From Acidaminococcus fermentans_A (GTDB lineage Bacteria > Bacillota > Negativicutes > Acidaminococcales > Acidaminococcaceae), in assembly GCF_052216985.1 (NCBI RefSeq), contig NZ_JBQOUY010000002.1:124001-188000 (forward strand): a DNA stretch of 64,000 nucleotides, written 5' to 3'. Of this stretch, positions 8,659-15,360 are shown piece after piece. Each line of letters starts with the position of its first letter. Position 1 is the first letter of the stretch. Position numbers and translations under genes: made by a program. The notes beneath the pieces are model-generated. The model made no database searches. It was not told the origin of the DNA and saw only the letters and a list, made by a program, of their open reading frames with translations.

Positions 8659-9423
8659 ATGGAAAAGTTTATTTATAAAAAACCGTATCAGGAAGAGGGA
8701 AAATCTATTTTGGAAGTAAACCTTTTCCCCGGCAAATATTGCAATTTTAACTGCATTTTTTGTCCTGTGAGTCGTAAGCTGGTACACGTACAGACCCAGG
8801 AGTCAGTGAATCTGGGAAATCTGGACGATGCGATTCGGGATCTGCGACAGCGGATTCAGAGAATCAAGCCTGATTTGGTATTTCTCAATTCTTTGGGCGA
8901 GTCTGTGCTGCTGAAAGGTGTGGAACAGGTCATTGATACTGTTCATAGGGAGAAAGTCCCCATCCGACTCCTGTCAAACGGCTATCTTTATGGAAATCCG
9001 GCGTATGCGGCCATTGCAGGTCGGTGTGAAGAAGTAATCGGGGAACTGAAAATGGGACGGGAAGAAGCTTTTCAGAAAGCCCAAAGGCCTATCGCCGGTT
9101 ATACGGTTCGGCAGCATATTCAAAATATGGTGAACTTCAGGAAATCATACACGGGCCGTTTCCATCTGGAAATCACGGTGGTTAAAGGCTACAGTGACGA
9201 TCCGGAATCCCTGGATATTTTTCGCAGTGCTGTTGCCCTTTTAAAGCCCGATGTGCTGCAGGTAGTCACGCCGGAATTTCCTTTTGATAAAGTACTTGGT
9301 ATCTCTCAGGATAAACTGAAAAAAGTTGCTGAATTTTTGACAACGCGAAACTCAATGAGTACAGCGCCCGGGACCCATCCCGGCCGCCCAGAGGGCAAAA
9401 AAACAGACCCGCAGTCAAGGTGA
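8659..9423 (+). CDS. Radical SAM protein (COG0731-like), C-terminus replaced by repeat
   Basis: I choose ATG 8659 (CAGGAG at 8648-8653), giving 254 residues; a longer frame lacks a ribosome site and would cover the leader. The Cx3Cx2C motif in CNFNCIFCPV binds the 4Fe-4S cluster that cleaves S-adenosylmethionine. The layout (LEVNLFPGKYCNFNCIFCPV, then NSLGESVL, then RLLSNGYL) resembles COG0731 proteins related to wyosine synthases; substrate unknown. The last 20 or so residues (GTHPGRPEGKKTDPQSR) are encoded by the mosaic repeat, so the native C-terminus has been cut off. It may still be active since the SAM core is intact. Confidence 0.8.
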   Translation: MEKFIYKKPYQEEGKSILEVNLFPGKYCNFNCIFCPVSRKLVHVQTQESVNLGNLDDAIRDLRQRIQRIKPDLVFLNSLGESVLLKGVEQVIDTVHREKVPIRLLSNGYLYGNPAYAAIAGRCEEVIGELKMGREEAFQKAQRPIAGYTVRQHIQNMVNFRKSYTGRFHLEITVVKGYSDDPESLDIFRSAVALLKPDVLQVVTPEFPFDKVLGISQDKLKKVAEFLTTRNSMSTAPGTHPGRPEGKKTDPQSR

Positions 9424-9443
9424 TTGCGGGCCTGCTTTTTTCG
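9365..9443 (+). repeat. Mosaic intergenic repeat, right module inside a coding end
   Basis: CCCATCCCGGCCGCCCAGAG followed by GGCAAAAAAACAGACCCGC matches 11284-11330 and 10320-10360. It supplies the stop codon and terminator of the radical SAM gene. Confidence 0.75.
9406..9443 (+). terminator. Repeat-borne intrinsic terminator
   Basis: CAGACCCGCAGTC and GATTGCGGGCCTG form the stem, followed by CTTTTTTC. It terminates the radical SAM transcript. Confidence 0.8.
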
Positions 9444-9513
9444 ATATGTAATGTTTCAGAACAAGTCAGAATGGGAACCAGTGCGAAAAAGAAACAATTC
9501 CAGTACAACGATG

Positions 9514-9795
9514 TCAAGCTTCATTGTCCACATCTTTCATAAGGTCAGCAAAGCTGTGATACCGTTTGTATTTTTCCGGATGAGTTTTCATTTCTTCATA
9601 CTCGGCAAGGGCAGCACGTGTTTCAGCATTGAATGCATTGCGGCGGACTTGGAAGGGAATCCCGTCACATCTGACCGCACTCTTTAAAAACATAGTGATG
9701 GCAGACGACATATTCAGTCCCAAATCATTGAATAATCCTTCCGCTTCCTTTTTCAGCTCTGCGTCCACGCGGACATTGATGTTGGCAGTAGTCAT
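9514..9795 (-). CDS. Orphan RelB/DinJ-family antitoxin, copy 2
   Basis: Encodes the same 93-residue ribbon-helix-helix antitoxin as 7748-8029, with a single visible base change (A at 9695) that does not alter the protein. Identity starts sharply at TCAAGCTTCATTG just past the stop codon and fades a few bases before the ribosome site, so the duplicated unit is about 300 bases, essentially gene-sized. No toxin gene is adjacent. With copy 1 it forms a direct repeat around the radical SAM gene. Having two copies could raise antitoxin dose or neutralise toxins encoded elsewhere; that is inference. Confidence 0.85.
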   Translation of the reverse strand: MTTANINVRVDAELKKEAEGLFNDLGLNMSSAITMFLKSAVRCDGIPFQVRRNAFNAETRAALAEYEEMKTHPEKYKRYHSFADLMKDVDNEA

Positions 9796-9928
9796 CCTGA
9801 CTCACCTCTTTCGTTGTTTATCAATTTAATTATAAGCAAAAAGACTGAATAAAGAAATACAATAAATGACAATGCTTTATTCTTGCAGCATAAATTGATG
9901 CAAAAATAAAATTTGGCGATTCGTAGGA

Positions 9929-10385
9929 GCAGGTAGGTGAAATTCAACCCAAAGTGATCCGGGGTCCCCATAAGTCGTGAGGGAATCTGACAAGAAGGCA
10001 GACACGGCCTCAAGGGAGCCTTGAGACGTCAGCGGGACGGTGCGAATCCAACGCCCCCATTTGCGATGCCGTAGGGGGCGCAGGCCCGGCGCCCCGCTCT
10101 TCAAATCCGCCTTACGCCAAAGGAGACCATCTGCCGGGCAGATGGTCCTGAACGTGAAAACCGGTGGCCGGGACGGGCGGGCCTGCGGCTCGCCCCTACA
10201 CCGTTGGTATCGGATGTTTGATTCCAACGGTCAGAGAAACGGGACCTTCGGAAACCGCGTTTCTGAGATTTTTCGTTGTATCTCTGCCCCTAACGCCGTA
10301 GGGGTTCGCCAAAGGCAAACCCATCCCGGCCGCCCGGAGGGCAAAAAAGCAGGCCCGCAGTCGAAGTGACTGCGGGCCTGTTTTA
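9929..10385 (+). repeat. Mosaic intergenic repeat, longest copy
   Basis: Contains the left module (CAACCCAAAGTGATCCGGGG), the GTCGTGAGGG and CTTGAGACGTCAG blocks, GCGATGCCGTAGGGGGCGCA, a block around CTGAACGTGAAAACCGGTGG, and the right module CCCATCCCGGCCGCCCGGAG ending in a terminator at 10348-10384. Confidence 0.7.
10348..10384 (+). terminator. Repeat-borne intrinsic terminator
   Basis: GCAGGCCCGCAGTC and GACTGCGGGCCTG pair across GAAGT, followed by TTTTATT. The stop codon of the minus-strand toxin gene (10383-10385) lies in its T-run. Confidence 0.8.
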
Positions 10386-10724
10386 TTCAGTTTCATTCAA
10401 AATATCTTTGCTGAGATCTTCAATGTTGCGGCCACCATAATAAATACGGGAAATCATGACACAATGGGATTGCTCATTGATTAGATAGAAAACAACATAA
10501 TTGTTTACAGGCATCTGATGAATTCCCATTGATTGCAGGGGTTCCCAGTCAACTCTTTTGAAACGAGATGGCATAGTATTTAAAGCGCGGACTCCTCTTA
10601 GGATTCTATGAATCTGGTCTTTAGCAATTTCAGGGACGAGCAGCTCTTCAGCAATATAAGTATATATTTCCCTCAAATCTTCAAGAGCTTCATTGGAATA
10701 AGTGACGCTGTATTGAATGCTCAT
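10383..10724 (-). CDS. RelE/ParE-family toxin
   Basis: A 113-residue toxin of the RelE/ParE superfamily: VTYSNEALEDLREIYTYI at the start, RVDWEPLQSMGIHQMPVNNY in the middle and the terminal strand VMISRIYYGGRNIEDL, the pattern of ParE/RelE plasmid-stabilisation toxins. It would inhibit translation by mRNA cleavage or poison gyrase. Its ATG overlaps the antitoxin's TGA by four bases (ATGA), the usual coupled layout. The 3' end touches a repeat-borne terminator that faces it. Confidence 0.85.
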   Translation of the reverse strand: MSIQYSVTYSNEALEDLREIYTYIAEELLVPEIAKDQIHRILRGVRALNTMPSRFKRVDWEPLQSMGIHQMPVNNYVVFYLINEQSHCVMISRIYYGGRNIEDLSKDILNETE

Positions 10725-11026
10725 ATGCCAAATTCCTTTTTAAGGATTTCATCTACTTCATTTGCAGTGTGGACATGACCAGATTGAATGGAATCCATAC
10801 TTGCTTGGATTTCAGCAGTCAGTTCATCCCTTGTCATTGCTCCGAGAGCCTTTGGCCTGGGGGAAGTAAGTTTGAGTTCAAAAGGAATTCCTTTTCTTAA
10901 GACGACTTGGCTGTAGAACATTTGGATGGCGCTGGAGGGGGTAATGCCGAGCTGGGCAAGGATTCCTTCAGCATGATCTTTTAAATTTTTATCGATTCTG
11001 GCATAAACAGCAGAAGTATTGGCCAT
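10721..11026 (-). CDS. RelB/DinJ-family antitoxin
   Basis: A 101-residue RelB/DinJ antitoxin: SAVYARIDKNLKDHAEGIL gives the ribbon-helix-helix beta strand and helix, LGITPSSAIQMFYSQVVL the second helix, and the acidic tail (SGHVHTANEVDEILKKEFGI) the toxin-binding region. It is the upstream gene of a minus-strand operon with the toxin at 10383-10724. AAAAAAGGAGGCGATATT precedes the ATG. It is only distantly similar to the two orphan RelB copies nearby. Autoregulation is expected from the family. Confidence 0.85.
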   Translation of the reverse strand: MANTSAVYARIDKNLKDHAEGILAQLGITPSSAIQMFYSQVVLRKGIPFELKLTSPRPKALGAMTRDELTAEIQASMDSIQSGHVHTANEVDEILKKEFGI

Positions 11027-11095
11027 AATATCGCCTCCTTTTTTAATTATAGGTTATTATGATTGCAATTGCAAGCAATTAAAAAAGAACTGGAG

Positions 11096-11351
11096 CAGGT
11101 GGGAAAAATCCAGCCCAAGGTGATCCGGTTTCCAAAGCTAAGTGCAGAATGAAGAGCGAAGAGTGCAGAGCAGGACGGAAGGGGCGAATGGTCCATTGCG
11201 ATGCCGTAGGGGCCTCACGCCGGCAGGCCCGCCAGATGCACGAGCCCCCGATCCCAACGTGATAGGGGCTCCCCGCAGGAAAGCCCATCCCGGCCGCCCA
11301 GAGGGCAAAAAAAGAAAGCCCGCAGTCTTTAAAGATTGCGGGCCTGCTCTG
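11096..11351 (+). repeat. Mosaic intergenic repeat, full copy
   Basis: Left module AAATCCAGCCCAAGGTGATC, purine-rich AGAGCGAAGAGTGCAGAG, centre TTGCGATGCCGTAGGGGCCT and CCGCCAGATGCACGAGCCCC, right module CCCATCCCGGCCGCCCAGAG, end hairpin at 11313-11347. It lies just upstream of the RelBE operon. Confidence 0.75.
11313..11348 (+). terminator. Repeat-borne terminator-like hairpin
   Basis: AAGCCCGCAGTCTTT pairs with AAAGATTGCGGGCCT (with G-U pairs); the following GCTCTGT is a weak T-run, so termination efficiency is uncertain. Confidence 0.5.
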
Positions 11352-11415
11352 TAATTATCCGGCAACAGCCCGAGGTATTTAAGCCCCGGGATTATCTTTT
11401 TGTACATGAAAAAGG

Positions 11416-11491
11416 ACTGCTGCACGTCATATTACGTGCAACAGACCCATTTTATCACGCTGTTGCATGCGATTTCACATGCAACAGCTCA
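11416..11491. repeat. Two tandem TGTTGCAC hairpins
   Basis: TGCTGCACGT/ACGTGCAACA forms one hairpin and GCTGTTGCATG/CATGCAACAGC (about 11460-11489) the next. The arms are variants of the hairpin at 1626-1658. They lie just past the end of the minus-strand metallo-hydrolase gene. Confidence 0.6.
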
Positions 11492-11504
11492 CTTTGTTAC
11501 GTTC

Positions 11505-12365
11505 TTATTTATCAAAATTTATTATCTGTCCATCATCCGGTACAGCTACCTGTTTGCCTAACTTTCTGCTATGGACAAAGTCGCGCATATTCTTGCGTGA
11601 TACTGTGCAATGGTTAATGGCATCCATATGCACCGCTACAATTTTGGCCTTTGGCATTCTCGTTGCCGCTCTGCCTACATCTTCTGTACCCATAATAATG
11701 GAATCATTGTAGCAGATGGACTTAGCATAACCAGTATTCATAATTAGAATATCGGGCTGACGATTTTGTAGCGTTTTATCAACCCGGGCCGTCCAGACCG
11801 TATCGCCCATCAGGTAAGTAGTTTTTTCACCGGGAGCAGCAAAGACCACGCCCATACTTTCTCCGAGCAGTACGCTATAAGCGGGATTGGCATACATCTC
11901 TTCCGTACCATGCGTGCCTTCTACTCTGGTCAGGCGCACCCCTTGGAACTCGATATCCCGATTCAGCACCTGAACATTGCGGAAACCTTCCTTGCGAATT
12001 TCAGTAGCGTCCTTATCATCCTGCACAAATACAGGAATATCTTTGTTGATGAACTGCTGAGCTACTTCATCCCAATGGTCAAGATGGGTATGCGTGACAA
12101 TTAACGCATCAACATTCTTTAATACATCCTCCTTTGATTCGGGCAAGTCCATCTTGGGATTGCGCACCTCACTGTTGAAAGAACCAGCAAAGCCTTCATA
12201 ACGGCCTTTTTCTGCCAGCATGGGATCTATCAAAAATACCGTATCGTTGTACGCCAATTTGCCCGTAGCATTGCGTACATGCTGGTAAGAAACCTGTGCA
12301 AAGGCATTGCCCGTCATCATCGTCATTCCCAAGAATGCAGCCATTAAAGTTTTTCTCCACTTCAT
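11505..12365 (-). CDS. Exported metallo-beta-lactamase-fold hydrolase
   Basis: A 286-residue protein with a clear signal peptide (MKWRKTLMAAFLGMTMMTG, cut near NAFA-Q). The zinc-binding motif HxHxDH is seen in VTHTHLDHWDE, with further metal ligands plausible in MGDTVW and in VAVHMDAINH. The overall arrangement resembles UlaG-like or UPF0173-type MBL hydrolases rather than drug-hydrolysing enzymes; substrate unknown. It is divergent from an Lrp/AsnC-type regulator 136 bases away, which suggests that regulator controls it. GAGGAGGA lies upstream of the ATG. Confidence 0.85.
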   Translation of the reverse strand: MKWRKTLMAAFLGMTMMTGNAFAQVSYQHVRNATGKLAYNDTVFLIDPMLAEKGRYEGFAGSFNSEVRNPKMDLPESKEDVLKNVDALIVTHTHLDHWDEVAQQFINKDIPVFVQDDKDATEIRKEGFRNVQVLNRDIEFQGVRLTRVEGTHGTEEMYANPAYSVLLGESMGVVFAAPGEKTTYLMGDTVWTARVDKTLQNRQPDILIMNTGYAKSICYNDSIIMGTEDVGRAATRMPKAKIVAVHMDAINHCTVSRKNMRDFVHSRKLGKQVAVPDDGQIINFDK

Positions 12366-12405
12366 TTCATTTCCTCCTCTGAAGCATAATTTAATTTACA
12401 TTGTG

Positions 12406-12480
12406 ATTATACTTTGCTAGAATTTTACTTACGATACAGGATTTCAAGAGATGCAGACAAATCACTTGAAATTTTCAAGT
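12406..12480. promoter_or_regulatory. Divergent control region with palindromic operator
   Basis: On the minus strand TATAAT (12406-12411) is the -10 of the hydrolase gene. On the other side ACTTGAAATTTTCAAGT at 12464-12480 is a perfect 17-base palindrome about a central T, with further half sites TTTCAAG at 12442-12448 and 12480-12487. These are candidate sites for the Lrp-type regulator. Confidence 0.55.
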
Positions 12481-12501
12481 TTTCAAGTTAGGAGCATTGC
12501 C

Positions 12502-12963
12502 ATGAATTTTTTACCTGCCAACAACAAAAAAATTGACAAAACTGACCATGAAATCCTCAGCATTCTGCATAAAGAGGCCAGAATTTCCATGACTGAACTG
12601 GGAAAACGCGTTCATTTAACCAGTCAGGCGGTCAAGAATCGTCTTGACCGCCTGACTGATTTGGGCGTTGTCCATCACTATACCGTGAATGTCAACTGCC
12701 CCATATATGGTTATAAAACACATGCCCTTATAAAAATAACCCCACACAGCGGTTTTATGAAGTCCCTGTTGGATTATCTTACTCAGTGCCACAGCCATAT
12801 CAACCACTGTTATCAGATAACTGGTGCTCAAACACTATCCATCGACAGTTATTTTACGGACGAGGCCGAATTGCAGGAATTTATTGACACAATCCAAAAA
12901 TGGGGGGATTATGAAATCGAATTGGTATTAAGGGACATCTTACTCTCTGAAGGTGATGAATGA
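12502..12963 (+). CDS. Lrp/AsnC-family transcriptional regulator
   Basis: ATG 12502 has TAGGAG upstream and yields 153 residues. The AsnC-type helix-turn-helix occupies residues 10-60: KIDKTDHEILSILHKEARIS, then MTELGKRVHLTSQAVKNRLD and LTDLGVVHHYTVNVN. A RAM-type ligand-binding domain follows (residues 65-150), with HCYQITGAQTLSID the usual ligand-loop position. Such regulators sense amino acids or related metabolites and bind near their own gene. The divergent metallo-hydrolase and the palindromes between them are the likely targets. The DNA for the recognition helix also forms a perfect hairpin (12621-12658). Confidence 0.88.
   Translation: MNFLPANNKKIDKTDHEILSILHKEARISMTELGKRVHLTSQAVKNRLDRLTDLGVVHHYTVNVNCPIYGYKTHALIKITPHSGFMKSLLDYLTQCHSHINHCYQITGAQTLSIDSYFTDEAELQEFIDTIQKWGDYEIELVLRDILLSEGDE
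12621..12658. repeat. Perfect 17-bp inverted repeat inside the regulator gene
   Basis: CAGTCAGGCGGTCAAGA (12621-12637) is exactly complementary to TCTTGACCGCCTGACTG (12642-12658) with an ATCG loop. It encodes the second half of the helix-turn-helix. Confidence 0.9.
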
Positions 12964-13122
12964 TTTTTTTCTGTAACAGACACACTCACTATCTGCAGAC
13001 ATAAGATTTTGTGTGGTTTCCGTCAGGCTTTCCCAAACACCAAGGCCGACAGTGATACCATCATCAAGTGTCTTCAAATTATTATTTCTTTATAGTTGAT
13101 ATACCTTATTTAATAGGGTATA
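12964..13122. other. Non-coding gap
   Basis: Nothing recognised apart from TTAATAGGGTATATCA-type AT-rich sequence near 13103-13127. Confidence 0.4.
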
Positions 13123-13548
13123 TCAATAGAACACAGAAACGGCTGAATGCACAACGGAACCTGGCTTATGGGATTGGTACGATTCTACTAGCAGCATTGG
13201 TGCGGAAATGAAAAGAGCCATGGTGGGAATTCCTGCCATGGCTTTTTTTACTGTCCGTATTTTCACTCTTGTAAGATTATATACTGGAATCAAAGATAGG
13301 ATGCGCAATTTTGTTTTTTCAGAATCCGGAAGATGTAAATCATCCTCCTCAATGTATTCAAAAATATCTTCCACAGGTTTACCAAATACATGAGCAATGT
13401 CCAAGGCCAATTTTAAAGAAGGATTATATTTCCCGTTTTCAATATTACTGATTGTTTCTCTGCGGACATGAACTAATTTAGCTAAATCACTTTGTTGCAT
13501 TTTATGGATCCGGCGTAAGTCACGGATTTTTGTAATTAGATACTCCAT
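13123..13548 (-). CDS. XRE-family regulator with read-through C-terminus
   Basis: Residues 1-68 are a standard small XRE regulator: a helix-turn-helix with MQQSDLAKLVHVRRETISNI and ENGKYNPSLKLALDIAHVFG, ending in EDIFEYIEED, where proteins of this family normally stop at about 66-75 residues. Here the frame continues to 141 residues, through sequence that includes a terminator hairpin (KKAMAGIPTMALF is the hairpin in translation). The extension is probably non-native and due to loss of a stop codon. It follows two small membrane-protein frames on the same strand by three bases, a common pairing in Firmicutes. Confidence 0.75.
   Translation of the reverse strand: MEYLITKIRDLRRIHKMQQSDLAKLVHVRRETISNIENGKYNPSLKLALDIAHVFGKPVEDIFEYIEEDDLHLPDSEKTKLRILSLIPVYNLTRVKIRTVKKAMAGIPTMALFISAPMLLVESYQSHKPGSVVHSAVSVFY
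13211..13249. terminator. Bidirectional terminator-like hairpin
   Basis: AAAAGAGCCATGG and CCATGGCTTTTTTT flank a short inner region; T-run on the plus strand and A-run (T on minus) on the other side. It lies inside the extended XRE frame. Confidence 0.65.
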
Positions 13549-13551
13549 GAT

Positions 13552-13740
13552 TCAAGTATCCTTTTCTAGGTCACGAAAAGTAAGTCCAGCAGCAGTCATT
13601 CCAGCTCCTAAGATAATATTCAACAGAGCTTCTTGTGGAAAGTTAATAGGTGTTGGTAAAAAACTATTACCTATGGCGAAGATAAGAGATAACATTGTGG
13701 TCATACACATAACCTTAAAACCCCTATAAAAGGATTCCAT
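13552..13740 (-). CDS. Small membrane protein, probable C-terminal half of a split gene
   Basis: A 62-residue frame with two membrane segments (MCMTTMLSLIFAIGNSF and ALLNIILGAGMTAAGL) and a charged end. Its 5' 40 bases overlap the end of 13701-13955 in another frame. The upstream frame ends its natural homology at GQEERDEMANPI, and this frame continues as MESFYRGFKVM, which reads like a continuous DUF2178-type membrane protein (DERxxxI..K.). I therefore suspect a frameshift has split one gene of about 135 codons. It precedes the XRE gene by three bases. Confidence 0.5.
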   Translation of the reverse strand: MESFYRGFKVMCMTTMLSLIFAIGNSFLPTPINFPQEALLNIILGAGMTAAGLTFRDLEKDT

Positions 13741-13955
13741 AATATGGGATTTGCCATTTCATCCCTTTCTTCTTGTCCCATTGTAAATAAAATAATACTT
13801 AAAATAGTAGCCAGTGAAACGAAAATTAAAGCAGTCAATGTGAAAATGAAAGAATGCAGGAATTTACATATTCCAGCTATAATCCAGCATATACCGGTAA
13901 AAGTATAATTCAAAAAGATAGACTGCCTTACAGCAACAAAGATCTTTTTAGACAT
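13701..13955 (-). CDS. Small membrane protein, probable N-terminal half of a split gene
   Basis: I start at ATG 13955 (MSKKIFVAVRQS), preceded by AGAGGTG. The 84 residues hold two hydrophobic segments (NYTFTGICWIIAGICKFLH and FTLTALIFVSLATILSIIL), then GQEERDEMANP. The remaining residues (WNPFIGVLRLCV) look out of frame. Together with 13552-13740 it would form a four-segment membrane protein associated with an XRE regulator. Such pairs are common in Firmicutes genomes, with function generally unknown. Confidence 0.5.
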   Translation of the reverse strand: MSKKIFVAVRQSIFLNYTFTGICWIIAGICKFLHSFIFTLTALIFVSLATILSIILFTMGQEERDEMANPILWNPFIGVLRLCV

Positions 13956-14066
13956 TACGGATACACCTCTACTTTGGGAAATAGAATACATATATTGAAA
14001 ATACATATTTCATGTTAAAAATACATCACATACAAAGCAGGCGGTCAAGAGAGTAAAAAAGAAACT

Positions 14067-14156
14067 GGGCGCAGGCCCGGCGCCCCGCCAGATGCACGAG
14101 CCCATCCCCGGTCGTCCAGAGGACAGAAAAGAGAAAGCCCGCAGTCGGGGTGATAG
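14067..14156 (+). repeat. Mosaic intergenic repeat, truncated copy
   Basis: GCGCAGGCCCGGCGCCCCGC then CAGATGCACGAGCCCATCCC and AAGCCCGCAGTCGGGGTGAT; the right arm of the end hairpin is missing. Confidence 0.7.
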
Positions 14157-14181
14157 ACTCACGAGAAAAGAGAATGAAGAG

Positions 14182-14219
14182 AAGCCTTGCAGGATGTAAA
14201 AATCCTACAAGGCTTTTTT
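14182..14219 (+). terminator. Intrinsic terminator
   Basis: AAGCCTTGCAGGAT pairs with ATCCTACAAGGCTT, followed by TTTT. The same hairpin with its flanks recurs in the prophage at 47096-47133. Confidence 0.75.
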
Positions 14220-14240
14220 CTTGCAACAAATGGCATGGTG

Positions 14241-14619
14241 CTATTCTTGATGAATGATAATCCAGTGAAGAAGATCTTGCTGCGAGAGTTCTCCAGAGGC
14301 AATTTTTAAAAATGTATCTGACAGTTCATCTTGTGTATAGGTGAGCTCAATCTTATTAAGAGCGAGAAACACCAACATTACATGTGCACCGATACGTTTA
14401 TTGCCGTCAATAAAAGCATGGTTTTTTACAAGACCATATCCAAGACGAGCAGCCTTCTGTTGTAAAGATGGATAAATGTCTGTGCCTGAGAAGAACTGAA
14501 ATGGTGCGGCCAATACGGATTCCAGCAAATCCTTCATCCCGGATGCCATCAGTTCCCCCTGTTTCCTGAATCAGCTGTGAATGAAGTTTGATGATTTGAT
14601 TCTTTGAAAGAACAATCAT
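14241..14619 (-). pseudogene. doc: Frameshifted Doc (Fic-fold) toxin
   Basis: Doc toxins are Fic-fold kinases that phosphorylate elongation factor Tu. The catalytic motif HAFIDGNKRIGAH (HxFxDGNKR) is intact in the downstream frame, and the N-terminal part (MIVLSKNQIIKLHSQLIQET, then GGTDGIRDEG) lies in another frame from the ATG at 14619. The two join if one T is removed from a GGATTTGCTGG stretch near 14526, restoring GLLESVLAAP. So a single-base insertion has inactivated the toxin unless slippage or an internal start rescues a truncated form. The gene overlaps the antitoxin by four bases. Confidence 0.75.
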
Positions 14620-14858
14620 TTGGCTAGAACCTCATAGGCTTTCCGGTTTTTGGCGATTAAACGCTTGGAAACAGCAAGCACATCTTCGTCGTTAGCAAGC
14701 TGTTCCTGTTCCGCGTTGCTGAACTCAATCAGCAGATAGCGAGGAGAGTTGTTTTTCAAAATGACAACAGGACCTTTCTCATCAACCATTCTGGCTACAC
14801 GAGAAAAGTTCTGGTTTGCTTCTGTGATGGAAACAAGATTTTCTGTATTGACATTCAT
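14616..14858 (-). CDS. phd: Phd/YefM-family antitoxin
   Basis: An 80-residue protein with the Phd/YefM fold: LVSITEANQNFSRVARMVDE is the N-terminal DNA-binding part, GPVVILKNNSPRYLLIEF the beta region, and the rest the toxin-binding tail. Antitoxins of this type repress their operon and block Doc. AAGGAGGCATCAACT precedes the ATG. It looks intact although its toxin is frameshifted, so it may persist as a solitary antitoxin. Confidence 0.8.
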   Translation of the reverse strand: MNVNTENLVSITEANQNFSRVARMVDEKGPVVILKNNSPRYLLIEFSNAEQEQLANDEDVLAVSKRLIAKNRKAYEVLAK

Positions 14859-14925
14859 AGTTGATGCCTCCTTACGTTTGATGATTTAATTATAACCCAT
14901 AGATAGGATGAATTCAACCTAATAC

Positions 14926-15262
14926 AATTTGGCTTTCCTATAAGGCGTGAGGGGAAATGAAAAGAAGTCAGCTTTGTACGGTGACAATTAGTGCAGAGGG
15001 CAGAGTGAAGAGCGGAGACGCACGGGTCGCAGAATCCTTTGTGAACCCGTATGGGCGATTCAATACTTTTGCCTCTGGCAAAATGTCGCTAAAGCCGCCC
15101 ACTTCCTGTTCCAACCGTAGGGGCCGCAGGACCGGTGGCCCGCCAGATGCACAAGTCCATGACTCCAACGGTGTAGGGGCTACCCGCAGGGGAGCCCATC
15201 CCCGGCTGCCCAGTGGGTAAAAAAGCAGGCCCGCAGTCAAATTGATTGAGGGCCTTTTTCTG
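14926..15262 (+). repeat. Mosaic intergenic repeat, full copy
   Basis: TTGGCTTTCCTATAAGGCGT and GAGGGGAAATG (left), GTGCAGAGGGCAGAGTGAAG (purine block), CCAACCGTAGGGGCCGCAGG and CCCGCCAGATGCACAAG (centre), GAGCCCATCCCCGGCTGCCC (right), terminator at 15219-15258. Confidence 0.75.
15219..15258 (+). terminator. Repeat-borne intrinsic terminator
   Basis: AGGCCCGCAGTCAA pairs with TTGATTGAGGGCCT (one mismatch, G-U), then TTTTC. Confidence 0.65.
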
Positions 15263-15360
15263 TCGTGATTTTTGGATAGGTCATTTGCTATAATGAAAAA
15301 AGTCATTAGTGAATCTTCAGCAGCAGGGTAAGAATGGAATCTATGAAAAGGAGTGATTTT

